In this document: positions 1 to 10,684 of the stretch, one piece after another | Layout: each line of letters starts with the position of its first letter | Position numbering within the stretch: position 1 is the first letter of the stretch | NCBI GenBank assembly: GCA_039704465.1 | Contig: JASFAU010000005.1 | Span: forward strand, 1,054,001 to 1,118,000 | Direction: 5' to 3' | DNA from: Plasmodiophora brassicae | Lineage: Eukaryota > Endomyxa > Phytomyxea > Plasmodiophorida > Plasmodiophoridae | Length of the DNA: 64,000 nt | Position numbers and translations under genes: made by a program | Notes under the pieces: model-generated | Seen by the model: the letters and a program-made list of their open reading frames with translations, nothing else | What the model was told of the DNA's origin: nothing | Databases searched by the model: none

Positions 1-250
1 CGTAGAGCCTTAGGACGGACGCACTGCAGATCCATAGGATGCGCCGATGGCGATCTGTCCCGGCGATGCCGATGTCCGCCTCGACTTCGTCTATGACCTC
101 GCTGGACTGTGCTACGGCGACCGTATCCCAGGTCGGATCCACTGCTGACTGGAACGCGCCATCCATCGCAAACTCGGCGCTGAGCCGAATGTCCGCCGAC
201 TGCGTCCCGCAGGGCACGCCGTGACCATTGCTGCTGCACCTCCCGTACAT
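1..250 (-). CDS. 5' part of an unrecognised gene, running off the left edge
   Basis: A minus-strand frame starts with ATG at 250 and stays open for 83 codons to the window edge. It has no stop and ordinary coding-like composition (several acidic residues, few low-complexity runs). A TATAAA box lies about 45 nt upstream at 294-299, the expected position for a short-leader promoter in this genome, which supports 250 as the start. I recognise no domain in the visible part; most of the protein lies outside the window. Confidence 0.4.
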   Translation of the reverse strand, partial: MYGRCSSNGHGVPCGTQSADIRLSAEFAMDGAFQSAVDPTWDTVAVAQSSEVIDEVEADIGIAGTDRHRRILWICSASVLRLY

Positions 251-293
251 CAGGTGGAGATACCACGATACGTGGATGACGAGTGGAATCGGC

Positions 294-299
294 TTTATA
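294..299 (-). promoter_or_regulatory. TATA box of the left-edge gene
   Basis: TATAAA on the minus strand, about 45 nt before the ATG at 250. TATA elements at similar short distances occur before several other genes here (14534, 27223, 52423). Confidence 0.4.
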
Positions 300-345
300 G
301 CAAATGAAGCGTTGAGAAGGCTCGGTTTACTGGGGACGGCCTCGA

Positions 346-1823
346 TTAACGCTTGACGAATGGGAAGCTCTTGCGAGCCTTCTTCCTTCCGAACTTCTTT
401 CGTTCCACCATACGCGAGTCGCGCGTCAGGTAGCCAACCTTCTTCATTTCAGGGCGCAGCTCCGGGTTGAAGTTCTGGAGCGCGCGGGCGACTCCGAGCC
501 GGATCGCCCCAGCTTGACTAGATATCCCGCCGCCTACTAGAACGTGACAACCTGACAGAAAGAGCAGTTCACGTAGAATTACCGTAAGTGTCGACACGAA
601 TGTTAAACATGCCGTATGTCCCGGTAAGGAGTAGCGGCTGGAAACACGTGTAGCGATGAATATGGCGGGAGAAGTAATCGATGTAGTTTCGCCCATTGAT
701 TGTCATCTTGTACCCTTCACCAGGTGTGGTGACCGGTGTCAGAAACACGCGAGCAATGGAAGTCTTACGGCGACCTGGCTGACGGGTAAGGCGCGACATG
801 AACATCAGAATATTGTGAAGATATACCTGTTCCGTAAGCTCGACCGAACTGATCAAGTTTAACTTCGCGTTTGAGCGGTTCAGCACCTCCTTTTCGCTCC
901 TCGGTCTCGTACAGACCACCCCTTCTCTGTACTGCAGGCGGCTGCAAGTACTTATGTAACTCGGCACTCATTTCATCTTTCTCAGGATCGTACGTCCCCT
1001 CCAAAACCTGCTGGCGAACAGTTTCCCAACGAGAGCGATGTTCCGGGTCCAAGGAGCCTAACGACGATGATCACGTTGCGGACAGTAATGGATCCGTCTA
1101 CTCACGTACCTGCAACCCACAGCGACCCTTTCTCAGCATCATCTCCAGCTTTCTTAATCGCTTCCTCTTGAGAATAACCCTTGTCAAGATATTCTTGAAC
1201 GCCTACATGCCTGTCAGCGAATTCCATTCCTGCAAATATCAGCCCGCGTTTTCTTGCCAACCTGTCGGGTCAGCAGTGAGACCGGGGGTGAAAGATTGCA
1301 TGCGGTGAGATTTCTGGCTGTGAGGCCGTTTCCAGGACGATCGGCGCATCCGTGAGGCATTTTGTATGGCCAGGATCTCGTCGTACACCTGCATTGGCGT
1401 TTCGTTAGCCAGCGACTAATATGCAACGGGTTTGCACCACCTTGTCGGCTTGAGCAGCCTGTCCCCACTGACGGTACTGGGCTTCCAGTTTTCTCAGCGA
1501 GTCAAGAACGGGGCGATCTTCAGGATCATCACCACCAATTGCTCCTCCATAGAACCCGCCGAACACACTGGATCACACTTAACGCTCAATAAAACAAACG
1601 AACAGAATCACGCCAGCACGCACCCAGCGCCACCAGATGACCTTCCGCCAGCCCTGCCGCCACCCCCAGCAAACGATGCCCGATCCGCCGACCGCAACGA
1701 CGACTTCAACGACTGGATCAATCGGTCGTGCGACGACATGCCACCGGGTTCATCGGCAAACCCACGACAGCGCAGTGCCCGCCAGGCGGCGCTCGCGCGG
1801 GTGCGATGCATGCCGACCAGCAT
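346..1823 (-). CDS. mitochondrial ribosomal protein uS9 (bacterial S9 type)
   Basis: Small-subunit protein of the mitochondrial ribosome. The C-terminal third is a clear bacterial-type S9 domain: the [14 protein letters not shown] block, the [15 protein letters not shown]-binding loop and a C-terminus ending [13 protein letters not shown]. The first roughly 25 residues after the ATG at 1823 are Arg/Ala-rich with few acids, as in a mitochondrial presequence. About 200 residues of extension precede the S9 domain, as in fungal and other mitochondrial homologues. I infer six introns on the minus strand: 1568-1623, 1389-1440, 1230-1282, 1058-1109, 775-826 and 552-597, giving about 388 residues. 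At two introns (1230-1282, 552-597) closer donors would also keep the frame, but those introns would be only 31-32 nt; the longer versions match the rest of the genome. The stop is at 346. Confidence 0.85.
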
Positions 1824-2021
1824 GCCCGAGCGCCGAGCGGTGTTGCCCGGGGTAATGTTGTGGGGTACCCTCGAATAAGTCCGCAACGCCGATGGCACAC
1901 AACCGTGTTGACAGCACTGAGAAGAATATGCAAATGGTGGATGCATAACAGAGACCCTCAGTAGTACAGTTCCGTACTGGATGAAACTTGTCGGATTCCT
2001 GGACGGGTTGCCGGCGGAACG

Positions 2022-2717
2022 ATGAATGTGGCAGTCCGCAACGCAGTGTGCGTTCGGCCGACTAGATGGGAAATGGGTGAAGCCGGCTGTGATGTCGAGC
2101 TACGTGAGCACCGATACGTGTCACCACCGAATCAGCGGGTTGTAAACAAAGCAGACATCAACTTTCTGTTAAACGTAATTGAAAACAGGGGAGGCGAGAT
2201 CATGCTGGAGCAGTATCGGGGAATGTTTGCTCAGAAACCCGATCTGATGGCACTATACAAGTGTGCAGATATAGAAGATCTGGGTATGTGTCTAACCGCA
2301 TCAGATAATCCGTGAAATGTGCTGAATGACCTTTCAGTTAAGCATAAACATTGTGGGCTTCCAAGTATCTACACGCTCCTAAAAAGCGGAAGCGACATGC
2401 CAGAAAAGCTCAACCACAAAGTAATGGCTCTGGGGGCGATGCATGGCAGTGCCGGTGTGGGACCCGAGGATCTCGTGATCGGTACGAGCTCATTTGCACA
2501 TGCGTTGTCCCGCGTATATGGACGCGAACTAAGTCCAGACATGGAGCGCTCTCTCGTCGAATGCTACACGTTCTTCGTTGAGTTGATGAGAACCTCCATT
2601 GAACAAAACGCTCCCGTCACCCCCTTCTATGTCATAGATGACAATATCCTGGGTCTCCATGAAGAACCCAGTGGGCTACAATCATTTCTGGAAAACGCTG
2701 ATATAGCGGACCTCTGA
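2022..2717 (+). CDS. hypothetical protein, about 213 aa
   Basis: I do not recognise this protein. The frame from ATG 2022 joins the frame ending at 2717 if the 54-nt GTATGT...TTTCAG intron at 2284-2337 is removed; intron size and splice sites match the neighbours. The product is soluble and mostly helical in appearance, with a small module (VIENRGGEIMLEQYRG, then a KHKHCGLPS stretch after the splice). That module loosely resembles small winged-helix/LOTUS-type modules, but the match is too weak to name. An earlier ATG at 1981 gives only a 14-codon frame. Confidence 0.45.
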
Positions 2718-2866
2718 AACTGACTTGAACCGGGCCTTCTCATGCCCTGTTATGAGCAACAGGTCTGCTCATCCGCCTAATACACTGCGGTATGTATCCG
2801 GATCCTGTCGTCGAGGAGTGTTCCGACCCGCGTATATTGCGTACGGCGCGGACCGGGTCCAATTCC

Positions 2867-3394
2867 ATGGCGGGAAGGGAGCCAAATACGACGATGACCA
2901 CGCGCGGCTGTCCTGCGGCGCGGTCCCGCGTCCAGGCCTTGTATGGGTCGACCATCGCCGGACACTTGCACGGCCCAGATCGGAAGCTGCTCGTGCGCGC
3001 CAGCCGAAAGGACGATAAAGAACACGTCCGGTTCGTCCCGGCCGACGAGACGTTACCGCGATTTCGTATCCCGCTGACAGAATTCCCGTCGGAAACGAAG
3101 TGGAATCGTCCCGAACTCAAAGCAGAATGGGGGCGCGAATTGACGGTAAAATTTGCCGAATGGCCTCCAGAAAATCAGCTGCCAAGTGCAACGTTCTCCC
3201 CTGCGCTTCAATCGCAGGTTTGCGTCTTACCGGATGACATATTTCGTGGATTGATTCGTTCATTAGATGACTGTTGTCACTCGCAATGTGATGGGCCGAG
3301 GTCATTCTCGTATGCCTCAAACGCAGCCGCAGAGTCAGGACCTGCCCCATGTCCAACCGATTCAACCGTCAGGAGCCTCGGTGATGGGGTATGA
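2867..3394 (+). CDS. unrecognised frame with a segment resembling the second cold-shock domain of RNB-family nucleases
   Basis: The frame, entered here at the ATG at 2867, contains HVRFVPADETLPRFRIP and, about 40 residues later, GRELTVKFAEWPP. Spacing and pattern resemble the beta-strands of the second cold-shock-like domain that precedes the RNB catalytic domain in DIS3/DIS3L proteins. No RNB domain follows: the next gene starts at 3267 in another frame with its own N-terminus. It may be a relic of a duplicated DIS3-like gene, an unrelated OB-fold protein, or an exon of the preceding gene. The true 3' boundary is uncertain because the frame overlaps the start of the next gene. Confidence 0.3.
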   Translation: MAGREPNTTMTTRGCPAARSRVQALYGSTIAGHLHGPDRKLLVRASRKDDKEHVRFVPADETLPRFRIPLTEFPSETKWNRPELKAEWGRELTVKFAEWPPENQLPSATFSPALQSQVCVLPDDIFRGLIRSLDDCCHSQCDGPRSFSYASNAAAESGPAPCPTDSTVRSLGDGV

Positions 3395-6300
3395 CCAGGA
3401 TAGGAGGCAGGCCCAAACGCGAGCCGTCCCAAGACGAGCTAACCGTGCACCTGGCGATGCGCCAGACCAACAGCCTCAACAGGGCGCGACCCAAGATCAG
3501 AGTCATCACCATCCTGAAAGTCGTCATCGTGCACCACCACATCAACATCGGGCACACAGGCCGCCCGCGTATCATTGGCGCCCGAAGCAAGCGGTACCTG
3601 CTGCTAACGGTACTGCTGCGGAAGAGCCCGAGACTTCTACACAAGAACATGCTGCTGCATCGACTGTCCAACAGGCCGATAGCCCATCCAAACCTGATGC
3701 GACACCAAAGAAGAGAAAGTTGAGGACCTGGTTTGACGAGTATCTCTCGCCACAGGATTTGGAAAAGGGCCTAGCGGACAAGACTCTATTGAAGGGCACA
3801 CTTCACGTTAACGCCAAGAACTCTCAGGAGTCCTGGGTTCGCATGATTGGTAAAAAGAGCATCGTGCCTTCTGGTCCTGACGGTAATCTGATTATGCATC
3901 AGATTCGAACGATGGAGGGGACATCATCATTGTTGGGCCAAGAGACCGTAACCGCGCGTTCGATGGGGATATCGTCGCAGTTCGTCTTGCGCCTCGAGAG
4001 CGATGGCCGGCGCGTCGCAAGCGTGTCTATCCGTCTGCGGCTCCGCTTGGTATGCGATATCGTGCATTTGTTCTGCGGTCCCTCTGACATTGTTTATTCA
4101 GTTGAAGCTGAGGACACTGTTGAAACTAGCGAAAGCCCTGTCGCCGCAATTAGTGACGTTGACGACGTTACGGCTGAGATGGACGACCTGGCCATTTCCG
4201 ACAGTAATAACGTGAATGTATGTTGTCATTGAAATATGGGATGTCGGCCGTTTTAAACTCGAATTGCTCTCTTAGTTGCAACGATCTGGTGCAGTGGTCG
4301 GTATTCTCTCCCGTTCGCCAGATGTCACAAAGGATATTATTGGTCATCTCAACCTTATAACAAGCGAGTCGCAAGAAACGGGGACCGCCAAAGAAGTCCC
4401 GACCATAGACCCAGCTTCCAGCATTATTGTGTTCACGCCCGTTTCTAAGAAATATCCACGGTTCGTCTTGCTTGGTGAAGGTTCATTCATCCTCTCACTG
4501 TCGCGTAATCAGAGGATACTTGTCGAGTCGATCATGGCCAAGGGAACTAATGTCATCGGACCCTGGTGTTGCACGCGACGCATGGAATGCGATTTACTCT
4601 GTTTCCTATGGGCACTGGAAAATCATGGATCGCCGCCCAGTGTGCCACAACCTGCGTTGCATTGGGCCGTCCGGTCATATTGAGCCTGAGACCGAAGCGC
4701 TTCTTCGCTCTACGAAAATATTTCACCAGGATACGTTCCCACCAACTGTATGAGTTCAGCGTACCGAGGCCGAACACGCACTGAAGCATTTGTTGCCTAG
4801 GTTACGCAGCACTTACAAGCAGAACTTGGAATATCAGAGGGTCGCATGTGGGAAATCCCATCCGAAGTCATCGCCAATCGTCGCGACCTTCGAAATACGC
4901 GCATCTTTTCCATTGATCCTTTGACAGCGAAGGATCTTGATGACGCCCTCTCCATAACGGAAATCGATGACAATACTGTTGAGGTGCGTTATCGGATACG
5001 GCTCGGTACACCGAGGCGACGAGCCGTTAATCTTGCACCGCAGATTGGTGTCCACATTGCCGACGTGTCGTACTTTGTCCGCGAGGGTTCGTAGCATTCT
5101 TGATGAGGTGCAATACTTTGACTAGCCGTGCAGGATCGCCCGTTGATCTCGAAGCCCGCAAACGATGCACGAGTGTGTATCTTGTACAGAAAGTTATTCC
5201 GATGTTGCCGTCCGTGCTCTGCGAGCAACTATGCAGTTTGAACCCAGGGGTTGACCGCCTAGCCTTCAGCGTGGTTTGGCGCATGACGAAAGACGGTCGG
5301 TTGCATGGCATATCTGATTTCGTATCAATATTCGTCATCAAACAAGTAACATCTAATAGGTCGCCGGTGTCGTGATTTCGAACCTTGGTTTGGGCGCACA
5401 GTCATTCGATCATGTGCGAAGCTGGACTATGGTACAGCGCAGAAATTTGTCGACGGTGTGACCGATACTTCCTTGGCGGTCAGCGAACCGTTCTCTGTCA
5501 GCGAGGTCGCAAATGATTGCAAGTTGATGATGAAGGTAGCAGATTTACATGTCCTATGTCGACTTCCTAAGTGGTAACAGGTTGCCATGGCGCGTCGCGC
5601 TCACCGGTTCGAGACTGGCTCTTTGAGATTGGACAGGCCAAAGATGTGCTTTCAGTTCGACGCCGATCGCAACCCTATCGGTGTGCAGGCGTACACGCTC
5701 TACGATTCTGTACGTATTCCGTGGTGGTTCCGCGTTCCGGTTTAACATGATGGGTTTCAGAATCGCATGATTGAAGAGTACATGCTTCTTGCAAACACGT
5801 TGGTTGCTGAAAAGCTCTCGAACGACGTTCCAGAAGTTGCATTGCTGCGAAGGCATGAAGCGCCTGTGCCGAACAAACTCGTGGAAATTGTTGCGCTTTG
5901 CAATAAGCTTGGCTACTCGATCGATGGGAGTAGTGCACACACGCTGCATCAAACTCTTGAAACTGTCGAAGGTGAGGGTACCGTCGGACCCGTCTGTCCA
6001 GCAGAAGTTCTAATCGACAAGCAGATATCAATGTTCGCGGCTTTATTTACGTACTTATCTCTGTGGCAATGCGTCGCGCACAGTATTTCTGCGTCCATGA
6101 GACTCCAGTTGACCCCGACGAGGTGACAGGCCTTGGTGGCTGGGCACATTACGCTCTTGGGTTTGTGAAACCGTTGGTGTGTTCTGGACACCCTCTTATG
6201 CTTGTGTAGGTTTGAGACCTACACTCATTTCACGTCCCCGATTCGTCGGTACGAAATATAACGCCGACGTGCTTGCTCTGTACTAACTGATGACAGATAT

Positions 6301-6911
6301 GCTGACATTATTGTTCATCGGATGCTTGAATATTGCATTTCGGAGGACGAGAATGTCAAGGCGCTGCCCACTGCCGATACGGTTCGCCAAATTGCTGACC
6401 GATGCAATGACATGAAGTTCCGGTAAGCTCCATGCCTTGCTGTGATGGTGTCTGGAATTCATTGCTTACTCGGCGACCGGTGAAGCGCCAAGGCAGCGGA
6501 GGATATGTCGCTCTTGATGTTTCTGGGGGTCCTGGTCAAGGAGGCGCCTCTCTATGAGTTAGCCTACCTGATCGACTTGGGTGTGCGGACCTGCGTCGTC
6601 TACATTCCTCGTCTTGGCCTTGAGGTGCACTTGATATGAGATGTATCTATTGTCTACCGCTCAGTGTGTTTTAGGAACGTCTTTTCCTGGACAAGATACA
6701 AGACGTCCACAAGGCGGAGATCGAGGAAGACAAGTCAAGCCAGACGAAATCCCTGGTCATTGATTGGAAAGACCATCCAGTTGAGAAGGTCTCGCTATTC
6801 GAACCTGTCCGAGTCCAGCTGAGCGTCAACGACTCGGTCCCGTTCCGCCTGTCTCTCAGCGTCCTTCCGCGTGCGTTGCCTGAGCAAGAATCGACTACGT
6901 CCAGTACATAA
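3267..6911 (+). CDS. DIS3L2/Ssd1-type RNB-family 3'-5' exoribonuclease
   Basis: Predicted cytoplasmic exoribonuclease of the RNase II/R family, DIS3L2 branch (no PIN domain). Order: a Gln/Pro/His-rich disordered N-terminus of about 145 residues, two cold-shock-like modules ([11 protein letters not shown]...[12 protein letters not shown]; then [14 protein letters not shown]), and the RNB domain with the magnesium-binding signature [14 protein letters not shown] and the later [26 protein letters not shown] blocks. A C-terminal S1-like segment ends at TAA 6909-6911. I place 15 introns (40-64 nt), giving 952 codons in frame. The first is 53 nt (GTAAAA...CATCAG, ending at 3903). All three aspartates of the DLDDA core are present, so it is probably active. 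Confidence 0.85.
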
Positions 6912-7036
6912 ACTTCATCCAGACACTCCGCTCAGGAGACTGTATTCCCAAACCGTTCTGGTGGGACACGACTTCAGCCGGTTTAAACGTTGCTGCAACG
7001 GCTGCGCGAACGCACAGCCTATAATCATATCTAGCT

Positions 7037-8785
7037 TCAGACATCAACGTGCTCACTATACATCAAGACGCCTACCTGGTCTACCGACGAGAAGTCCTTC
7101 ATCCCAATCATTGTGCGAACAGCATCACTGCAGCGGGGCGTCTCGGGTCTTTTCACATCGCCAGCTGGGTTCGGTCCTTGTTCTTCGACTACGTCTCCAG
7201 AAGGTGGAACGGGAGTTGACATTCTCCTCGTTTTGCGTTCGCCTTCCGACTTGGAGGTCTGATCAAGCACTCCTAGCAGATCGCGGTATTGGATTTGGCC
7301 GCCTTTGAATCTTGAAGCCGATTCAAACACGGTTCGCAGATCCTGCCACCCTGCTCAGTCGAGATGGTCACATGGTAGCGTCGACGTGCTCACCTGAACG
7401 GACAGCTCCAGATCGTTGTTTATGTCGGCAACCACACGACGGAACTGTGGGAACGAGAGCTGCCCCTTATCGCGTTCGAATGCACCGCGAATGGCGTTTA
7501 GCTTCTGAGGATCACGAATTTCCTGCCGCAATGTGTCGAATGCGGCCGAATGCTGCGCAGGAACCGTCGGCGACGACTTCGCTACGATCTTCTGACGCCG
7601 GCGCTCAAAGTCGTTGAATGTACACAGATAGAGTGGTTGAGCCTGGATCCAAAACGCTGAGCAAATGGAGGCATCCCAGCAAGCTAAAGATTGGGGAGAC
7701 CTGCTGGTTTCGTCGAGTCCACACGTCGCAAGCGACGTTGTCGATGAATTCAAGACTGTTGATCTTGCCATCACGGCTACCGCCAAAGTGCTCGAACAAG
7801 ATCCTCATATCGGCATCCGAGATGTGCATTCCGAACCGGGTGCAACCCTTCCTGAAGTGATCGTAGTCCAGCTCGGGCAGAAGACCTAGGTGATGACGGT
7901 TGAGACACGTTTGCCGGGAACGTCCAACGAGTTCGTACTGTGCTCGTCAGCTTTGAAGCATTTCAGCAGATTGTATCGGCCTCGAGCTCGCTGGTTGACC
8001 TTCTCTCGCAGCAAGTTCGCCAAGGCCTCCCCGTCACTGAGGGCTTTAACTGGTGACGGCGCGATACGAGTGAACATCCCATGTGGCCATGTGAACGTCG
8101 ATACGCCGTTCCCCTTGTCCTCCTGCTTGTGAATATTCTGAAAGTCCTCGAACAGAAGATACCCTGTGGTTGGTTGATGTGTCAGTCGTCATGAGACCCT
8201 TGTGCAAGCAGTTAATCTCACCTTTTCCATCACGATCGTACGTGTTGAACAACGTTAGCGTTGTCTCCTCTCCACCGATCAACCCGAACCTTTCGATCTG
8301 GGCTCGGAAGTCCTCGTAGGTGACGCGGCCGGTTTTCTCACGGTCAAAGAAACAGAACGCGTCCCGCACGAGGTATGCCCTGCAGGTTCGCGAGCTGGTC
8401 AGTGGGACGACCAATGAGTGGAGTTGGGCGAGCACGAACCCTGGAAGGTGGGCGCTTATCTTCGTCAGTAGTCCATGCGGAGTCGCATCCAACCGAGCCG
8501 CCTGCCTCTGGAAGTACGCGTGTCGTGGCGTAATGGACATGCAACTCAGGTGCGTCGACGCCGACGACACCGACCTCACGTCATCATCTAATTGGTACCT
8601 TCGAGCTAACAACCGAGCATGAGTTGGTGCACTGGCGCCGATCTGCACGGAGACAGACGGGTTCGTGGCGTCGAAGGCGGTTTAGGTGTCAAATCCGCTG
8701 ACTGGGGCCGGCTGACTGACAGTAAAGGCGTTCGTGGCCGGTGATGCCCACTGATATAACAGTTAGCTAGGGCGCTGCCTTCCAT
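7037..8785 (-). CDS. multi-EF-hand calcium-binding protein
   Basis: About 471 residues after removal of six introns (51-60 nt). After a Ser/Thr/Pro/Arg-rich N-terminus come EF-hand units. Best are FDREKTGRVTYEDF and the next loop DRDGKGYLLFEDF, which is only complete after removing the 58-nt intron between them. A later pair includes SRDGKINSLEF. The C-terminal 60 residues are disordered. The spacing recalls long EF-hand proteins such as EFCAB6 or axonemal calcium sensors, but I cannot assign an orthologue. Start chosen at ATG 8785, the last upstream ATG before the proline-rich segment. If the final donor-like GTAGGC were used, the C-terminus would differ by about 12 residues. Confidence 0.65.
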
Positions 8786-9110
8786 GCATGGATATGGTGG
8801 CCCATACCCGGAGCGTTTCCTCGTATGCTCCCCGGGTTGCTGTGGCCGGGACATGTCGCGGTCATGGGGCGATAAGCGAACCGTTGCCATGGCCGACAGC
8901 GGCCTCGCCAGTTCAGGCAAGACCGTCGCCAATCCCGGCTGGCGGAACGCCATGCCTAATCTCCTTTCGCCCGCTGCTGCAGTCGATCGACCGTATGTAC
9001 CACACGCAAGGTGTATCTCGTTGGGGATACGTGTCATCAAATCGCATGAAAATATCTTGGACTCAGCTGAACTCCGATCTTCGCCGGGGCTGGAACACGA
9101 TGGGTGACCG
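8786..9110. other. intergenic stretch upstream of the first U1 gene
   Basis: Lies between the start of the EF-hand gene (-) and the U1 promoter (+). Open frames exist on both strands but show no family signal or splice-supported continuation. Probably 5' regulatory sequence for both flanking genes. Confidence 0.3.
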
Positions 9111-9150
9111 GGCCCCATAGGCAGCCGCGACGGGGCGGACCAGGATATAA
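9111..9150 (+). promoter_or_regulatory. snRNA promoter of U1 copy 1
   Basis: Two elements match the promoter of the second U1 copy in sequence and distance: GGCCCCATAG at about -62 (9111-9120) and a TATA-like GATATAA with TATAA at 9146-9150, about -30 from the mapped 5' end of the RNA. The -62 block behaves like a proximal sequence element; the flanking DNA is otherwise diverged. Confidence 0.55.
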
Positions 9151-9176
9151 CAGGGCGATCCGAGGTCGGAAAAAGC

Positions 9177-9372
9177 ATACTTACCTTGGTGGTCCTCCGT
9201 GGTTCAGCCACATTATGGACGATCAGTCAGGTCCTGGAGGCATCCTGGAGCGGCCCACCTGCACGCGTTGAGACATACGCAGGGCGTCATGTGAAGGGGT
9301 GTAGTCTCGGCTCTGCCGGGGCTGACACCATAATTTATGAGTCGAGGGGCTCAGAGTTCGCTCTACCCCTGC
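9177..9372 (+). ncRNA. U1 snRNA, copy 1
   Basis: Recognises 5' splice sites in the spliceosome. The 5' end is ATACTTACC, the canonical U1 donor-pairing sequence and complementary to GGTAAGTAT. It is followed by a four-way-junction-like region closed by GGTGG/CCACC. One arm carries the loop GATCAGTCAG on a GGAC/GTCC stem, corresponding to the U1-70K-binding loop. Near the 3' end is an Sm site, CATAATTTATGAG, then a terminal GGGG...AGAG-TTCG-CTCT-A-CCCC hairpin. Length about 196 nt. It is nearly identical to copy 2 outside stem-loop I. Confidence 0.9.
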
Positions 9373-9634
9373 CCCCCAAACAATCAAATCGAAACGCGAT
9401 GGCAGGAGTGGTGCGGTGCCGCAAGTCCATCATGCACTCGTTTTCAACCGTCCCATGCTGGAGGTGGGTAAACTCGAGCAGCGTCTACGGGAGACGCGTC
9501 TACACTCTACACGCAACAGCCGTGGGGACGGAGGTACACGCAGTTCCGTGGAGGAGCAGGAAGCGGCGACCTTGATGTGGATCGTCGAAAACGATATACT
9601 GGAATTCGGTACTTCAACATTGTCAACCTCACCT

Positions 9635-9853
9635 TTATTCGGTAAAATAGCCATCGTTAATGGCCGGGTTAGGTAGAGAACCGTCCGCCGTGGTTGTAAC
9701 AGCTACCGACACCCTCATGGTCGCCGACGATTGCTTTGCGTACGTCGATACGCCTTGCGCCAACTTGGTCAATCGTCCGATGGGGTTCCACTGAGACGAA
9801 TAGCGCCGTCCGAAGAGTGCCGGGCGTGGCTGTTGGACTCTTGCTGCTGTCAT
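9635..9853 (-). CDS. possible small mitochondrial protein, 72 aa
   Basis: ATG-initiated frame of 72 codons with a presequence-like N-terminus (Arg-rich, ending in a GRRYSSQ cleavage-like motif) and a Ser/Thr-rich remainder. No homologue recognised. It lies between the U1 copies in a poor region, so it could be a chance frame. Confidence 0.3.
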   Translation of the reverse strand: MTAARVQQPRPALFGRRYSSQWNPIGRLTKLAQGVSTYAKQSSATMRVSVAVTTTADGSLPNPAINDGYFTE

Positions 9854-9894
9854 CTGATCCTTGATGGCAGTGGATGTCAGGAACGATCAACCAG

Positions 9895-10050
9895 TTGGTT
9901 ATGCATGTAAAGCATATACCTAGGAACTGCATATACCTGCTGAAGCCTGCCGATATCGGGATTAACAAGCCTCTAAGGACGCGCATTCACAGCCGCTGGG
10001 AGGCCTGGAATCCCTGGATGCTTGAGAGGCCTATCGACGACGCCCTGGGT
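9895..10050 (+). mobile_element. fragment of a pogo/Tigger-type DDE transposase
   Basis: The plus strand encodes LLKPADIGINKPLRTRIHSR followed by WEAWNPWM. This matches the conserved end of the DDE_1 catalytic domain in pogo-like transposases (consensus about QPADVGVNKPLK...W..W). The final catalytic aspartate of the triad is the D of PADIG. The upstream part of the transposase and terminal inverted repeats are not recognisable, so I read it as a decayed remnant inserted between the two U1 genes. Confidence 0.55.
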
Positions 10051-10099
10051 CCACCTAATTAATTCAAGGCCCCAACTGGCGAATTGGGTCATAGACACT

Positions 10100-10400
10100 C
10101 TGCAGAATTGTCAACGGCGTGCGCATATACGGTAGTTCTTGGTCATATTTCGTGAAGAGAGTCTATGCCCCGCATGCAAGTCGTGGCGCTGCCAGGCTCA
10201 CCGAATACACCAATTTGTTGAAGGTCAAAATGCGGCACGGCGGGCAGTCCCCCTCGCACATTTATGCGATGTGACCTCTGCGGTCGTACGCGTTGCATCA
10301 TGATAAATGCCAGGACGCGCTGGCCGAATGCCCAGTATGCGGTCGGATCGGCACCATGGGTCCCAGCTGCGACGGGGCCTGAAACGAACATCCGACTGGT
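10100..10400 (+). other. exon-like open frames of unknown nature between transposase scrap and U1 copy 2
   Basis: One frame encodes a basic segment (GVRIYGSSWSYFVKRVY). After a possible GT...CCAG splice comes a short Cys-rich end with CPVCGRIGTMGPSCDG and a stop. It could be the tail of the transposon-derived protein or an independent zinc-binding peptide. The required intron would be about 90 nt, longer than others here, so the join is doubtful. Confidence 0.25.
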
Positions 10401-10616
10401 GCTCAGTCAGTGCTCGCAAAATTTCGATGCGGTTCGTATTGCTCTGCACCTACTGTCGACCTGTCGTAAAACGCAGTCGCCTGGTTCCATCAATGGATTG
10501 CAGAACGGCCACCTAGCATGTGGAGTCGGTGTCTGTTGACGAGCTTTCACTGCACAGCCATCGAGTTCCCGAACGTTGCTTTTGCAATTGCAAGTCCGTG
10601 CCGTCCTGCTGGATTG

Positions 10617-10660
10617 GGGGGGCCCATAAGTAACTGTCAAGCGGCGAATGGGTGATAAAC
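10617..10660 (+). promoter_or_regulatory. snRNA promoter of U1 copy 2
   Basis: GGGCCCATAAG at about -62 and TGATAAAC at about -30 relative to the RNA 5' end. Both are conserved in position with copy 1, while most of the intervening sequence differs. Confidence 0.55.
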
Positions 10661-10684
10661 AGGCAGTCGACCGAGTGAGAAAGC

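Noticed and set aside
552..582. Apparent 31-nt intron in uS9 (and a 32-nt one at 1230-1261)
   Set aside because: Upstream donors with the same phase give 46- and 53-nt introns and a better fit to S9 length. Likewise the 31-nt candidate in the CinA-like gene becomes 49 nt with a GTAAGC donor.
3884..3918. Apparent 20- or 35-nt intron in the DIS3L2 gene
   Set aside because: A GTAAAA donor further upstream gives a 53-nt intron with the same acceptor and frame, in line with the other introns.
8606..9211. A long minus-strand frame covering the first U1 gene
   Set aside because: Only its 3' part, downstream of ATG 8785, looks like protein; the rest is the antisense of U1 and its promoter.
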